The notes beneath the pieces are model-generated. The model worked only from the letters and a program-made list of their open reading frames with translations, was not told the origin of the DNA and made no database searches. The position numbers and the translations under genes were made by a program. Below, in pieces: positions 1 through 25,085 of a stretch of DNA of 64,000 nucleotides. The stretch comes from Odontesthes bonariensis (Eukaryota > Chordata > Actinopteri > Atheriniformes > Atherinopsidae), in assembly GCF_027942865.1 (NCBI RefSeq), contig NC_134510.1, forward strand, positions 27,459,209 to 27,523,208, written 5' to 3'. Numbering within the stretch: the first letter of the stretch is position 1; every line of letters begins with the position of its first letter.

Positions 1-2
1 CA

Positions 3-12917
<12,915 letters not shown>

Positions 12918-13480
12918 GTGTAGAAGCAGCTGGATGGGGGGTGGAGATGGTGTAGGGGGGCAGGGATGTTGCAGTGGGACACTTGTGCTGCTCAAAGAAA
13001 CATTATGTCTACATGTGAAACTGATCTGAGTTTAAAAAAGTGGGTGATGAGGGATAGAAAGGAGTGAAAATGTTCCACTCCGTAAAATAGAAAGATGACC
13101 TACAAGAGGAGAATGAATGGGACAGCGGTAACATTTCTCCATTAAAACCTGAGGCCTGCAGATGCAGAGCAGACTGTAAGATGATCACCTTTTAGGCTTC
13201 TGTGATCAGCTCAGAAGAGCAGTTTAGTTTGGACAAATCTGAAATGAATTGCACATTACCGAAGGATGGCCTCCTTTTGTCTTGAGAGTGCTGGTTTTCT
13301 TCCACAGACATTTTCCTGGAAGCCGTCTCGCTCTTCAGTCAAATTAATCCTTGCTGGAGGATTGAAAACAGAAAATTAAAAGACTTCCAGAGAATTATTT
13401 CCTGTTGTTTTTGTTTTTTTTCTTCTGCTGTCTATGTTTTGTTACCATTGATCTAAGTGGGAATAAATACTGACTATATG
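12918..13480 (+). other. grik5: grik5 3' untranslated region (estimated extent)
   Basis: Non-coding sequence directly after the TGA, with no competing exon. It contains one good polyadenylation hexamer near 13462. The true 3' end could be later, because AT-rich sequence continues. Confidence 0.55.
13462..13467 (+). promoter_or_regulatory. Candidate polyadenylation signal of grik5
   Basis: A canonical AATAAA lies 545 bases after the stop codon. It is the first perfect hexamer after the stop that I noticed. The expected GT-rich downstream element is only loosely present. Confidence 0.45.
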
Positions 13481-14376
13481 TGACACTATGGTGGATTATA
13501 ACATAACTTGCGAGTTTTGTGTCCCTCCCTTTGCCCCACAGCTGCTTTTTTGGATGGTATCGAGAAGACGGATGTAACGACTTTAAGACAACAGTGTGAA
13601 TAGTTGAAGAGAAGTGTTGACCTGCCTTTCCTTTTTTTTTTTACACAATGTGTGCAAAATCTGTGCGTCTTGTAAGTCTGTCACTAACTGCTCAAATAAG
13701 AAGCATGTATCCAACACCTTCTACCAATGTTAGATAATCAGACAAAGAAGGAAGACAAGTGTCTTTGAAATGGGAAATGAATGTCCCTCGTTATCCCCAG
13801 TAACACTCGCCATGCCTTTACTTTTTTTCTCCACCTCTGTTCACAGATAATAGACAAGATAGAGAGACTGGGTGTGTCAGAAAGACAAGGTGGTGAACAG
13901 AAATGAAAGAAGATAGAAAGAACTAGGGGGTGAAAATGACACTACACTCTGAATTTGAATGAGAAATCTGTCCCGGAACTACTTCGACAATTAGATATGT
14001 CCTGATCTGTTAATTCTGGGCATCTTTCAAGGAGCTTGTTAATGCGCCAGCAGGCTGGAGTTGCAGCCACTTCCCTACTCACTGTTCAACAGCCTGACTT
14101 GGCCGTCCGCAGTAGTAACTCCTGCCAGAGTGATAGACTCAACACAGTCTTGTCAATACTGTTTCAAGCTTTTGATCGCCTAATTACTCCCCTTGGTGGC
14201 TGGGGACTCATTCAGGAGGGGGTTGAACACAGAGAAACATGCTGATGAATACATTTAGCAGAATTACATGTTTTCCACGGTGGCTAAAAATAATCTTGTC
14301 TGCTCTAATTATATGTTTTATGTTATTCTCCAACATTTGCTGAAAACTCCAGCTGAAACAGTTTGTAATTTATGTA
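13481..14376. other. Intergenic, nothing recognised
   Basis: Sequence after the grik5 3' end with no ORF, repeat or RNA gene that I can support. Confidence 0.5.
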
Positions 14377-14808
14377 GCAATCAGCCACAACATTAAAACC
14401 ACCTGCATAATCCTGAGTATGGACAAGGTGTCCTGCGCTGCCTGGCACTGGGCACATCGGCATCAGGTGCTTTGGGAACAATCCGGAGTGGAACTTCCAT
14501 GGATTGATGATTTTTAAATTGCATGCTCAATCAGATTTCCATCTGGGGAATTTTGAAGCTTAGTCAAAGCTGAGCTATTGGTTGCACTCTTTTAGCAGTC
14601 CCCTAACCAGTTTTCATAGTGTGTCTGTCGGGTGAATTGTTCTATTTGTGGTGTGCGTGGTCTGCAACAGTGTTTATGTGGTTCTCACGTGTCGATTTAA
14701 CATCCACATGAATGCTGCCAGTATTTCCCAGCAGAGGACTGCGCTGTAACAAGATGATCAATAGCATTCACTTTATCTGTCAGTGGTTTTATTGTTGTAG
14801 CTGATTGA
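14377..14808 (+). mobile_element. Degenerate Tc1/mariner-like element with TIRs
   Basis: Ends are imperfect inverted repeats: AATCAGCCACAACATTAAAA at the left and the complement of AATCAGCTACAACAATAAAA at the right, flanked by TA on both sides (14375-14376, 14809-14810). The sequence 'cacaacattaaaaccac' is a common terminus in fish genomes. The interior is short and broken, so this is a deleted, non-autonomous copy of 432 bases. Confidence 0.65.
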
Positions 14809-14810
14809 TA

Positions 14811-17800
14811 AATAAGCAGGGGTATGTAAAGGGAATACACTGGTGGATTTGCATATTTTTATTCAAGCCCAAGAAACCACTGCTCAACATTGCCTATACA
14901 TTACAGCAATTATTGAAAAAGATAGATATACATATTTATGCATTTGTTATTGTTACAGATCCCTTAAAAGACAAAAGCTGGTGGTGATTTAATTCTTCGA
15001 ACACCACAGTTGCAGTAGGAGTTACGTTCCTTTATTATGACACTACAGTTGAAGTCATTTTCGCTTACATCGTCTTTATTTCTGACTTGCAGACTTACCT
15101 GCGCCTGGAAATAGTCCCCATTATTAAACCATAATTACTATTCAGTAACATCTGCTAAAAACTGCAGTACCCAGCTGTTTTCATTGAGAACACAATGCCT
15201 CCTTCATAATCTGTTTGTGAGCTGGTCAGTCTTCATACTCATCCAAATGCTCTCCTTGTTGTTGGAAAAGAAGCAAAATGGAGCCGATTAGTTTCATGTC
15301 TAGGCTATAGTAGAAGAATAAAATGTTTAAATGGATGCATGATATGTAGGATTTGACGAGGTAACTTTATGTCAAACTGTGGGTTTTCAACCTCACAGGT
15401 GTGACACACTCCTTTGTTTGGCACATTGCCTTGGTGATTAATACTGGACACCAAACCTGCAGGTTATGTTTGGGACACAGAGATAAATATTCAAAACATA
15501 GAAAAAAAATATTTTTGATCCTGTAAATTTCTTTTTAATTTCTTTGAACATTCTGTTGCTTGGATCTCCAAGAAAATGAACTTAAAGACATTTGCCAATG
15601 GGCCACGTGCTAATTAGAATTAAACCCTTTCAACACGACCATGTTCCACTTAAAAATAATAAATCCAAAATTGTTTCACAGGCCATTATAATGCATCCGC
15701 AGCAGCAACATTTAATAAAATCATAATTATTGTCAGACCTTCTTGTGCCTTAATGCTAGGGCATTGAGTTTGATAAACCTGTTAGTTCACACAGTATTTC
15801 ATTCTTTTGACAGCTTTTCTTCTTGACGTTGGCTACAGTGACTGTGTTGCTTTTGGATAGGATTATATTTCACACTTTAAAAACTTGGGTTGACAGGTTG
15901 TAAGGTAGCTTGTTGACTTTGACAGTTTTTTTTAAGGATTTTGTTCAACTAGAAACCAAAAGATACCCGGGGTATGTTGAACCTGCTTTGTGACTTAGAC
16001 CCCAGAGATGGTCCTCTTGTTAAAAATAATTTACATTTAGTTCACTTCACTGTAAAGCAGACATTTAAGTCCCAGAATCTAACGCTGATGTCACTTTATC
16101 ATCGAGTCTTTCGTTAGTATTTCCTGCAGGTCAGTGACTCAGTGTTCATGGAACCAGCTGCCCATTCACTTTCCAAATTAATCCTCACGGAATGACTCAC
16201 CATTTACTGGACTTGAGGTGATTTGATGCATAGTTATCATCAATGCACTTATGACAGTGGGTTTAAAAGGTCTTTCTGGTACGTGTCCTCAAGGAGCAAT
16301 GACGTCTAAGACTTGAGACTTGGCTGATGCAACATTCTCAATGAAAAGTATTACCGGATCCTCGTCAACCTGTTGTTCATGTTTTTTTAATGTTTGTTTC
16401 TTATGGCTTGACTTCCAGACAGCAGAGCTTATGAATGTAATGATTTAGCTGCCAGTTCTCAGTTGTTGGAAGCTAATCTTTTCCTGCACCCTGAAAACAT
16501 CAATAACTTTTTTCGTCTTTGCCTCTTGTTTCGAAAGACAGTTTTCCAATATGTATCCACATAAAACCATCATCCCTGAAAACTTCCACAGCCATGATAG
16601 ACTTGAAGACTCTAGCTGTTGTAACATTTGACTGAGACCCATCATGCTATCATCCAAACATATCCAAACGGGAATGTAGCACGTGATCATGTCCTTGTCT
16701 GGATTTGATAGCACAAGGACGTGATCCCTCACTGGTTTCCTACCTGTCCATATCCAGCATGCAAACAGTGTGAGATCATTTGCAAAGCCACCAGTCCACC
16801 CTTTACAAATCCCTCTGAAAAATGCAGGTATTGTTGTTTTTGCCAACATTTCACTGCTGTATAATTTTTTTTTTCCCCCAGTGAAGCTGATTTGTTGACA
16901 CCCTTGTGCTGCAGATAATGAATGATAACATTGTTTGCTCACGTTATGCATTTTCTCTGAATGACAAGCTGGCTGAATTTGATGCTTCTGTCTCTCTATC
17001 TCTGTTTTCTTCTGCCTTTGTGTCCAGAATGCTGATGAGACAACACAAGCCAACCTTTTCAACACGCTGCCACAGTACACGCACACACAAACAAGCAAAC
17101 ACAAATGCATTCATGCACGGCATCTTTATCTCTGATCCCTTTTGTTGTCTGAAGTTTGTTTGGAAATTTGTCCTCAGAGTTTTTTTTTTTAAATGCCTTC
17201 TATGATTTGTATGCAACAGAACCACACAGCCACATTAAAGTGGCTATTGACAGCTTTAAACCATCAGCTGAAATACATGATGTGGAGAGACAGGAAAAAG
17301 GCTAAAAGAGAAAAAAAAACCCACAAAACTTAAGTATTGCTGGTGTGATTCTAAAAGGGAGGGAGGGTCACAAAATGAAGGAAACTGGGTGTCTGAACGG
17401 TTGCTCCACCAAACAAACATTTGTTTACTTTTGCATTATTTTCTTTGGTATTTTTTTCATATTTCTATACTAGTGCTAAATGGATTATTAAAATGATGAA
17501 TATTATGATTAAATTGTTATTATTCCTATTGAAGAGCTCAAATCTCTAGTGTGCTTGTGGGGGAAGGCTTGGGGGAGTGAGGTGTTGGGATGAAAGTGCC
17601 ATGATGTTCTTCAGAGAGATTGCCCTGTTGTTCAAACTTATAGACACACAGTTCTTTTGGAATAAAAAATATTCAAACAGTCTAATGTGATTTCTTTGCA
17701 TTTCAACATGGATAGTTTTCACATCTAGGTGATGTTTTACTTCCTTCAAGTGACATACTCATTTCTACAATGTAATCAGCAGATAACTGATATGATGACA

Positions 17801-18009
17801 GTAAAAAATAATTTGTGAAAGACACATAACATGAAAATGAATGAAAGTAATCTGTCAGTTTGTATGCAATGCATGACTGTTGTAGCTGGTTGAGGCTGAG
17901 CCAGATTCTGGGTACTTTATATAAATGCCCTTCTCGGTTGAATGATGAACACTACACTATATCTTTTCTCACCCTAGTAGTTCTGTTATGGGTGATTGAT
18001 TTGAGTAGG
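14811..18009. other. Intergenic, no supported gene
   Basis: A 3.2-kb AT-rich stretch. It contains a 221-residue open frame on the minus strand (16445-17110), but I see no domain, signal peptide or splice context, so it is not called. Confidence 0.5.
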
Positions 18010-18760
18010 ACTCAAAGGCAGGACACAAGAGGCAAAGTGAGCTTTAATTAATGTTGATGTGACATAAAAGTCTGACATGGATCAAAAAGAGGTTTTCAAC
18101 AATGAAGGCAAAGATACAGGAGGGCAAAGTGAAGCTCAAATACAAGCCAAGGCTTACAAGATAAACACAACTGGTGACATGACAGGATGACACAAGAAAA
18201 GGTGGACAGAGGTTTGGTAAACAGACTAACCAAGCACAAAAGGAGATACAAGACCATTATAATCTAATTGGGTAAGAAGACACAGATGAAACCAATAAAG
18301 ACGGGAGGGAAAGGAGTCAAAGATGCAAATGTACAAAAACCCTACACGACTGATTTTTATTCTATTTGATTTAATTCTGTTATCTGTTTATTACATTATA
18401 ATATATACATACAGTATATATAACATACAGTATTTTTATTAGTGCTGCAGCAGTATAATTTTCCACCTGGAAATGATAAAGTATTATTGAGGTGAACTGA
18501 ATTGACAATGACACATAGGGACCTTGATAACCAAAATAACAGGGAAACTAAGGCAAATAGAAAAATAAAACAGGAATTTCATAAAAGGTAAACTAGGAAA
18601 CAAGGCAACTAAAGACAAAACGGGAGCTTTATGACAGCAATGAACACAAGAAAACTAAGGCTAAAGCAGAAACTGTACAGAAATTAACAAGAGAGTAAGT
18701 TTTGCGAAATGTAACGGAAAGTGAGGTAAACTGGAAGACAGAACGTTAAGGACAAAGTAA
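18010..18760 (+). repeat. Possible interspersed repeat, unclassified
   Basis: Purine-rich sequence beginning near 'actcaaaggcaggacacaag', with a tail of 'aaactaag / aacacaag'-like words. It resembles other stretches in the window (3.1, 53.2 and 56.2 kb) and fish repeats in general. No terminal repeats found. Confidence 0.3.
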
Positions 18761-20141
18761 GAATTACTTTATTTTATAATGACCTTATTCTTTTCCTTAG
18801 CTCTGTTCCTTAACCTCATTGGAAAACATCTGACCACATGTAGATTAAACTGTTAATATTCAATAAATATTCTACAAAAGAGCACTTTAGATACTTCATC
18901 TCATGCAATCTTATCACATTGTAACAGGAAGGTTATATTGATATTTATCATATTAGAGATAATATAGAATCTTACCTTATTATCAAGGTTAATAATTAGA
19001 AAAGGAATCGTAATCAGAAGCAACTGAGCATTCATACGTTCACACTTTGCCATGAAAATCTACGGAGGATCAAACTGCCAACACTGTAACTGCTGGATAA
19101 CCTGCTCTGCCACATGAGCAACAGCATCCCAAGACTGAGGCTACTACCAACCTGCTTACTGTTTCTTTCAAAGGAGCAAATCAATAAAAACCGAGGCTTC
19201 AGGAAATGTTTGGGTTTAGAAAAGGAGAACAAACTGCTTTTTAAAATGTTCTTCTTGTCATTTTTTTTTCAATTCAAGGGGTATGAGTGCAATGCACAAA
19301 TGTAGACCTACACAATATGAAGTCGCAAGTTGGTTCCATCTTCACCGATACTAACCCTGACATAAACCAAATGACGGATAAATGTAGTGGAGTAGAAATG
19401 AAAAGCGTGGGGATGTACAAGCATTTCAAATTTGTGGTTGTTACATTTCAAAGTAAACGTATTTAACATCACTGTGTGATTTATTAGTTTCCTGTCGGGA
19501 CAAAGCAGTTCAGTTAAAATAATATAAAAAAAACCCCACAGATGGTTGATATACAATACATAGAACCACAATACAAATCAGTTAAAACTTTGCACAAAAA
19601 TAGCTTTTACGTGTTTAGCTTTAGGCTCAGCATTCACACACCCACAAAATTACACTTTGAAGAACTGCTGTTTGAAAAACAACACAATTGTCATCTTTTA
19701 TTATTGTGCAGAATTATCATGATGCAACAGCTGCAAACACAGCAGTGCAGTAATACTGAGCACTGTTGTGCATTAAGCAAGCTGAATACTGGCTATGATT
19801 AGGGCAAAATTCAAAGTGGAAGTGACAACAAAAGGAAATAGTCTGGGTGCCCCAGTGGCATCGATAACATTCATGGTTTGGCTGAGGGCCAGAGGACTTT
19901 TGTTGCATGTCATACCCTGTGGTCTCACCACCAAAGATTTCTAAATTTCCATATGTTTGTCTGCAATTCAGCTGCCATCCAATTAACAAAAATCAACATT
20001 TGTATTCTTCTATAATCTTGAATAGAAGGCTGCAGACATGATTCAGTTTACGTTTCTTTTCTTTTGACTTTTGTCTTTATATGTGCTCCTCTGGTGGCTT
20101 GAAGAAAGAGGAACTTTTTGTGCTAGCAGAAACTGATCAAA
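18761..20141. other. Intergenic, nothing recognised
   Basis: AT-rich, with scattered stop codons in every frame. No supported gene. Confidence 0.5.
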
Positions 20142-20853
20142 AGCCGCTTTCGGACTGTAGGAACCTTTGGCAGTTCTAATAACCTTTTAATCCGCGGGGC
20201 CGTTTTCTCCCGTGTTCGGACATACAGGAACTCGGGGCTTTCTCCCTTAGTTCCTATAACTATTTAGCTCCTTCTCCGAGGTCGGGTCTTTTCATGGTTC
20301 TATAGAACACATCTGACGGAGGTGTGTGGTGGTCGGTAGCTACGCCCCATGTCATGCTATCACGGCTGAAATGTTTCCTCATACGACACAGACACAACCG
20401 GCGGGTGTTTAATAAGTTAAACTTACACTGGTCTCATTTGTCTGCAGCTCTCTGCTCTCCTTTCTTCCTTCATGAAATGAAAAAGTATCGTCTCCTGACT
20501 CTCTCTGTGAGCTCTTCCAGCCTCGATATTAGACGTCTGATGTGATCGTCCATGATTAATATCACCATCATGCAGACCATAAACACAGTGGCCTCCCCGC
20601 TCTCCATATTAGCTTCTTGGTGGTGTTTTTTCTACTCTCCTTACTTTTACCGTTTTGTTTTGTGTTTGAATGTAGCGCTAAACGGCTAACGAAGCAGACG
20701 GCTGCGCGCGGCGCATCAGTCCCTATCAGGTCCCGAATCATATGCGAATGCAGACTGAAACAGTTCCGCTGGGGAAGGATAGTTATCAGAACGAAATTCG
20801 AGGAGGGTAGTTCTTATAACTACTTTCTTAGAACGGTCTGTCCGAAAGCGGCT
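20142..20853. mobile_element. Inverted-repeat DNA element, copy 1
   Basis: A 712-base element with perfect 14-base termini, AGCCGCTTTCGGAC at the left and its complement at the right. It is almost identical along its length to copy 2 at 21308. No transposase is encoded, so it is non-autonomous. The unusual 'ccgcggggccg' and 'gctgcgcgcggcgc' blocks make it GC-richer than its surroundings. I could not find a convincing target-site duplication, so the superfamily is open. Confidence 0.8.
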
Positions 20854-21139
20854 AATGATGCTTCCCATTTCTTCTTTTTAGCACGAGACGTAAAATGTCC
20901 GTGCTAGTTAAAGAGTTAAGTTCAGAAATATTTCTTACTATAACGTCGTGCCTGGCCATGTTTGCCCTGAGCCACAACACCAAACACATTTTTTTAAATG
21001 TATTTCTAATTTTGACTGATGTTTACAGTCAGGGTAAGGGAGGTTGGATAAAATGTATTTTTTTCTGACATTGACACAAAATGGCTTTAAGAAAACCATA
21101 AAGCGGCAACCTGCAAAACGCATTTGATCAATTAATGGC

Positions 21140-22218
21140 TTTCAGGATCTGATGACAGTTTCACTAATTAATGAGAGCCTTCACAGAAGAGGTAGACTCT
21201 ATCTCTCTGTATATCATCAGATGAGGAGGTAACTTCAGCTTAAAGACCATGTGCTGGTCTGACAATGTTTAAATCCAGGCTGAAAACAGTTCTATTTAGC
21301 TGTCCAGAGCCGCTTTCGGACTGTAGGAACCTTTGGCAGTTCTAATAACCTTTTAATCCGCGGGGCCGTTTTCTCCCGTGTTCGTACAGGAACTCGGGGC
21401 TTTCTCCCTTAGTTCCTATAACTATTTAGCTCCTTCTCCGAGGTCGGGTCTTTTCATAGTTCTTATAGAACTAATCTGACGGAGGTGTGTGGTGGTCGGT
21501 AGCTACGCCCCATGTCATGCTATCATGGCTGAAATGTTTCCTCATACGACACAGACACAACCGGCGGGTGTTTAATAAGTTAAACTTACACTGGTCTCAT
21601 TTGTCTGCAGTGCTCTGCTCTCCTTTCTTCCTTCATGAAATGAAAAAGTATCTCCTGACTCTCTCTGTGAGCTCTTCCAGCCTCGATATTAGACGCCTGA
21701 TGTGATCGTCCATGATTAATATCACCATCATGCAGACCATAAACACGGTGGCCTCCCCGCTCTCCATATTAGCTTCTTGGTGGTGTTTTTTTTACTCTCC
21801 TTACTTTTACCGTTTTGTTTTGTGTTTGAATGTAGCGCTAAACGGCTAACGGCTAACACGTCACTGAAGCAGACGGCTGCGCGCGGCGCATCAGTCCCTA
21901 TCAGGTCCCGACTCATGTGTGAATGCAGACTGAAACAGTTCCGCTGGGGAAGGATAGTTATCAGAACGAAATTCGAGGAGGGTAGTTCTGATAACTACTT
22001 TCTTAGAACTCTGTCCGAAAGCGGCTCATATGACACCTGAAAGTATTTTATCTGCACTCTTCACTTTTTAATTAATTAATGATTATTTTAATGGGTTTTT
22101 AATTTTATTTCTTTTTAATGATTTTATTGCCTTCTTGTGATTTTATGTAGCTGTGAAGCACTTTGAATTGCCCTGTGTATGAATTGTGCTCTATAAATAA
22201 AATTGCCTTGCCTTGCTG
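21140..22218 (+). mobile_element. LINE 3' end, split by element copy 2
   Basis: The left part (21140-21307) ends 'aggctgaaaacagttctatt' and the right part (22027-22218) runs from 'catatgacacctgaaagtat' to 'aaataaaattgccttgcc'. Together they read like the 3' end of a common fish L2/Rex-type LINE. The 719-base inverted-repeat element sits between them. Confidence 0.55.
21308..22026. mobile_element. Inverted-repeat DNA element, copy 2
   Basis: A 719-base copy with the same AGCCGCTTTCGGAC termini. It differs from copy 1 by a few substitutions and small indels, including an extra 'ggctaacacgtcactgaagc' stretch near 21850. It is inserted inside a LINE tail, so it is younger than that LINE copy. 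Confidence 0.82.
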
Positions 22219-22617
22219 CACCCTGCAAACGTAAGAATAATGAGTTTTCTGTTCTGTCTTCATCATTAATAAGCCTGACTTATTTAAACAAATGCATTTT
22301 ATGCAAAGCAACTTAATACCGCAAATGAAAAGAAATTTTATCTGGAAACAAGCGTGAAACACTTAAGTTCCAGACCAACTGCACTTCCCTTTTCTTTTTC
22401 ACACAGTTGTAGAATTACTTTTTGCACTCTGCTTACTGATTTACAGATTAAACATTTTGCCTGACCATGAAAAAACTGAGCTGGTCCAACTGTAGATTAT
22501 GAAGGTTTACTTCTAAAAAAAAAAAGTTTACCAAATTCACTTTATATGGTGATACATGAACAGGTAGCAAGTTAATGGAATACGTTAGTGATATCTAATG
22601 ATTAGATCCATAATGAT

Positions 22618-22694
22618 TTGCCATTAAGACATCCTTTATTATCAATGATTGCCTCTCCACCCTCACTCCCATTCAGTGGAGATTCATGAATGTG
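22618..22694 (-). pseudogene. Detached scrap of a V-domain exon
   Basis: About 77 bases match the V exon of the ITIM receptor gene (42318-42395), including 'aagacatcctttattatcaa' and 'cagtggagattcatgaatgt'. A 2-base deletion and substitutions break it. The matching part of the intact gene encodes HESPLKERVKLERQSLIIKD. No flanking exon is visible, so it is a non-functional duplicate about 20 kb from its source. Confidence 0.75.
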
Positions 22695-22699
22695 AAAAA

Positions 22700-23518
22700 A
22701 AAAAAAAATCTACCAATTCCTAGAGACACATTTCCCCTGATAGCTTGAGTGAGGCTTTAGGTTTCAAATGAACAACAAGACTTTACAAATGTGTAACGGA
22801 GTTGAGCGTAGCAGACACACCATGGAGAAGAGGAACAGGTGTTGCTGCTTAATGCAATACAATGTAACTTCTCAAAAAGCCCACTATGGAGCTCCCCTTA
22901 CAGGCTTGGAGGTAATGTACGGTTACACTGTCGTAAATACAACACCCTTTCACGTTTCACGTTTCACGTTTGTTGACGAACCTTCGAGGAGTCAGAAGGT
23001 GCAAGCTATGTCGACCGAGAAGGTAAGCGTAATCAAATCTACCTGGGAGCGTGAGAGGGGTCTATCTGTTTTTGCGGTAGGTGTGCCAGAAAGCAAGTCG
23101 AAGTACTTCTGCTCAGCTCCCGGGCCGGTCCAGCAAAGTTACATAGCGCAGTTTTTCCAACTCAGACCCCCGATGGGCATAGGAGACAGGCCAATCGTAA
23201 TATTAAAACTCATTCTAGCTGCACAATTTTTTTTCAAGCTGTTATTTTAAGGTATGAATGTTACATAGTATTGCTTTAACTGAAGTTATTCAAAAGACAA
23301 ACAAAAAGCACTTTCCTGCTTTGCAAAAGAAACTCTGGGTTTACTTCTCCTTGAAATCTGATACATTCTAGCAGTGTTGCCTGTCTGACAGTCATTAACC
23401 TGTCAGTGTTTTGTACAGTCATTTAAAGAAGAAGTGGTCTGCTGCATGTCTTCATTTTGCAGAATTAAAAGAGCAATTGCTCTACAAAAACTGCAGAATT
23501 TGAGCAATAGGCTAACTC
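22700..23518. other. Intergenic, unclassified repeat-like sequence
   Basis: Holds a small triplication of 'tttcacg' (about 22949-22971) and a 160-residue open frame (22768-23250) with no recognisable domain. The block 'gctcagctcccgggccggtc' resembles fish interspersed repeats I have seen, but I cannot name the family. Confidence 0.35.
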
Positions 23519-23880
23519 TGAGGGCTGCATGGTGGGGTGGTGATTTGTACTTTTGCGTCATAGTGAGAGGGTTCTTGGTTCGAATCCTGGCTGGGGCCTT
23601 TCTGTGTGGAGTTTGCATGTTCTCCCTGTGTATATGTGGGTTCTGTCTGGGTACTCCAACTTCCTCCCACCATCCAAAACGATACATATAAGGTAATTGG
23701 AGATTCTGAATTGACCCTTGCAATGAGGATGCATGGTTGTATGTCTCTGTGTTTGTCCTGTGATGGACTGGGAACCCATCCAGGGTGTACCCCACTATTT
23801 GCCTGATGACGGCTGGGATAGGCTCCAGCCCCCAAGTGACCCTGAACTGGAATCAGCAGGTATAAAAAATGGATGGATTG
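23519..23880 (+). mobile_element. SINE-like teleost repeat, near full length
   Basis: Starts 'gggctgcatggtggggtggt', has a pol III B-box-like 'ggttcgaatcc', then 'tgtgtggagtttgcatgttc', 'gggataggctccagccccc' and ends 'ggtataaaaaatggatggat'. This is one of the most abundant repeats of fish genomes. Copies or pieces also occur at 24430, 31941, 52956 and 59861. Confidence 0.8.
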
Positions 23881-24429
23881 ATAACTCTTTTACTGAAAAT
23901 CAAGATAGATATAATAATCTGTAGTCTTAAAAATGAAATGTTCGTTCTGTTTGACAAGGTTTCTCAAGTTTCAGGCATCACATGATCATCAACAGGATTT
24001 CTGTCATTTTGAAAAATGTGCCCAAACACAAACCAAAATCAAGGCCTGATGGTTCTCCTGACTTTACGCAGCTAAACTGAAGCAATAACCTCAGTGCAAC
24101 AGTGACCTTGTGTGGTCAAATTATGGTATTGTTGTGTATTGAAAAGGATAACTAACTTATACCTGCAGATGTATTTTATATTTGATTTGCATTTAATGCA
24201 GTTGGTCATGTGTCAGAGTAGAAAACCCATTCGAATATTTCTATGAAAAGAGAGCAAGTGCTCACAGGGAAAGACAATTCCAGCATTAAGATATAAAGCT
24301 ATATCTTCTGTGGTCTGTACTTCTTCTTCTTCATGTTAAAGCTTTGTAATTGTGACTGAAAGAAATAAGTGAATTATTTTCAAACAATAAGGGCAGGTAA
24401 CAATTTTCAAAAATTGTTTATGAGTAATG

Positions 24430-25085
24430 TGGGGCTGCATGGTGGAGTGGTGGCTGGTACCGTACAGTAATGGCGCTTTTCCACTACCTCTACACGGCTC
24501 GGTTTGGTTGTGTTTCCATTACACTTCGTGCCTTCTCGACGTGGGCGGGGTCGTCGTAACACTGCGCGTGTTGCTGCTCACCCTGTGGCTTTTTGTCGCA
24601 CAGAAGGCAAGAGAAGAGAGCCAGAGAAGACTCCTGGCCGCCAGACAAAACAGTATTGAAAAGTACCAGAGTTTTGTTACGAGCTTCAAAAAGACGACGT
24701 TTGGAGGTAAGCTAACGGTTGCTAACGCTAGCTTTTATTATCCGCGTTATGACGCTTCCAGTGACGACACTCATCGCCCAATCAGTGGAAGGTAGTCAGC
24801 TGACGTCACGTTTTAGTAACGCTTCGGCTGAGGTGGTACGAAAAATCGTGCCGGTTGCAGGTACGACGTGCTAGTGGAAACACCCAATAGCCGAGCGAGC
24901 TGGTGGAAAAGCGCCATAAGAGGGTTCCTAGTTCTATTACTGGCTGGGAAGTTTTGCAGGTGTAGTTTTCCACAGTTCTCCCCGCGCATGCAAGGGTTCT
25001 TTTGGGGTCCTTTGGTGTCCTCCCACAATCCACTAACATGCATCTCAGGTTGATTGGTGACTCTAAATTGACCCATGGAGAGGGA
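24430..25085 (+). mobile_element. SINE-like repeat interrupted by a TAA-target element
   Basis: The left arm (24430-24470, 'ggggctgcatggtggagtgg') and the right arm (24920-25085, 'gagggttcctagttctatta' to 'tgactctaaattgaccc') align to consecutive parts of the 23519 copy. The break falls exactly at a duplicated TAA. Confidence 0.78.
24471..24916. mobile_element. MITE with TAA target duplication (PIF/Harbinger-like)
   Basis: 446 bases with termini TGGCGCTTTTCCAC and the complement at the right, flanked by TAA at 24468-24470 and 24917-24919. A three-base TWA duplication with short inverted repeats is typical of PIF/Harbinger elements. The interior carries no transposase. It lies inside a SINE, whose two arms rejoin cleanly once it is taken out. 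Confidence 0.85.

Noticed and set aside
16445..17110. 221-residue open frame on the minus strand
   Set aside because: No domain, no sensible start context, no splice partners and low-complexity ends. Length alone is not enough in a genome with this base composition.
20324..21705. Matching 73- and 72-residue frames in the two inverted-repeat elements
   Set aside because: They match because the elements are copies of each other, not because of coding constraint; indels between the copies are not codon-sized throughout.
22768..23250. 160-residue frame
   Set aside because: No domain, and parts resemble fish interspersed repeat sequence. Not supported as a gene.
23560..23600. tRNA gene suggested by a B-box-like ggttcgaatcc
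   Set aside because: No cloverleaf can be drawn; the motif belongs to the SINE-like repeat head.
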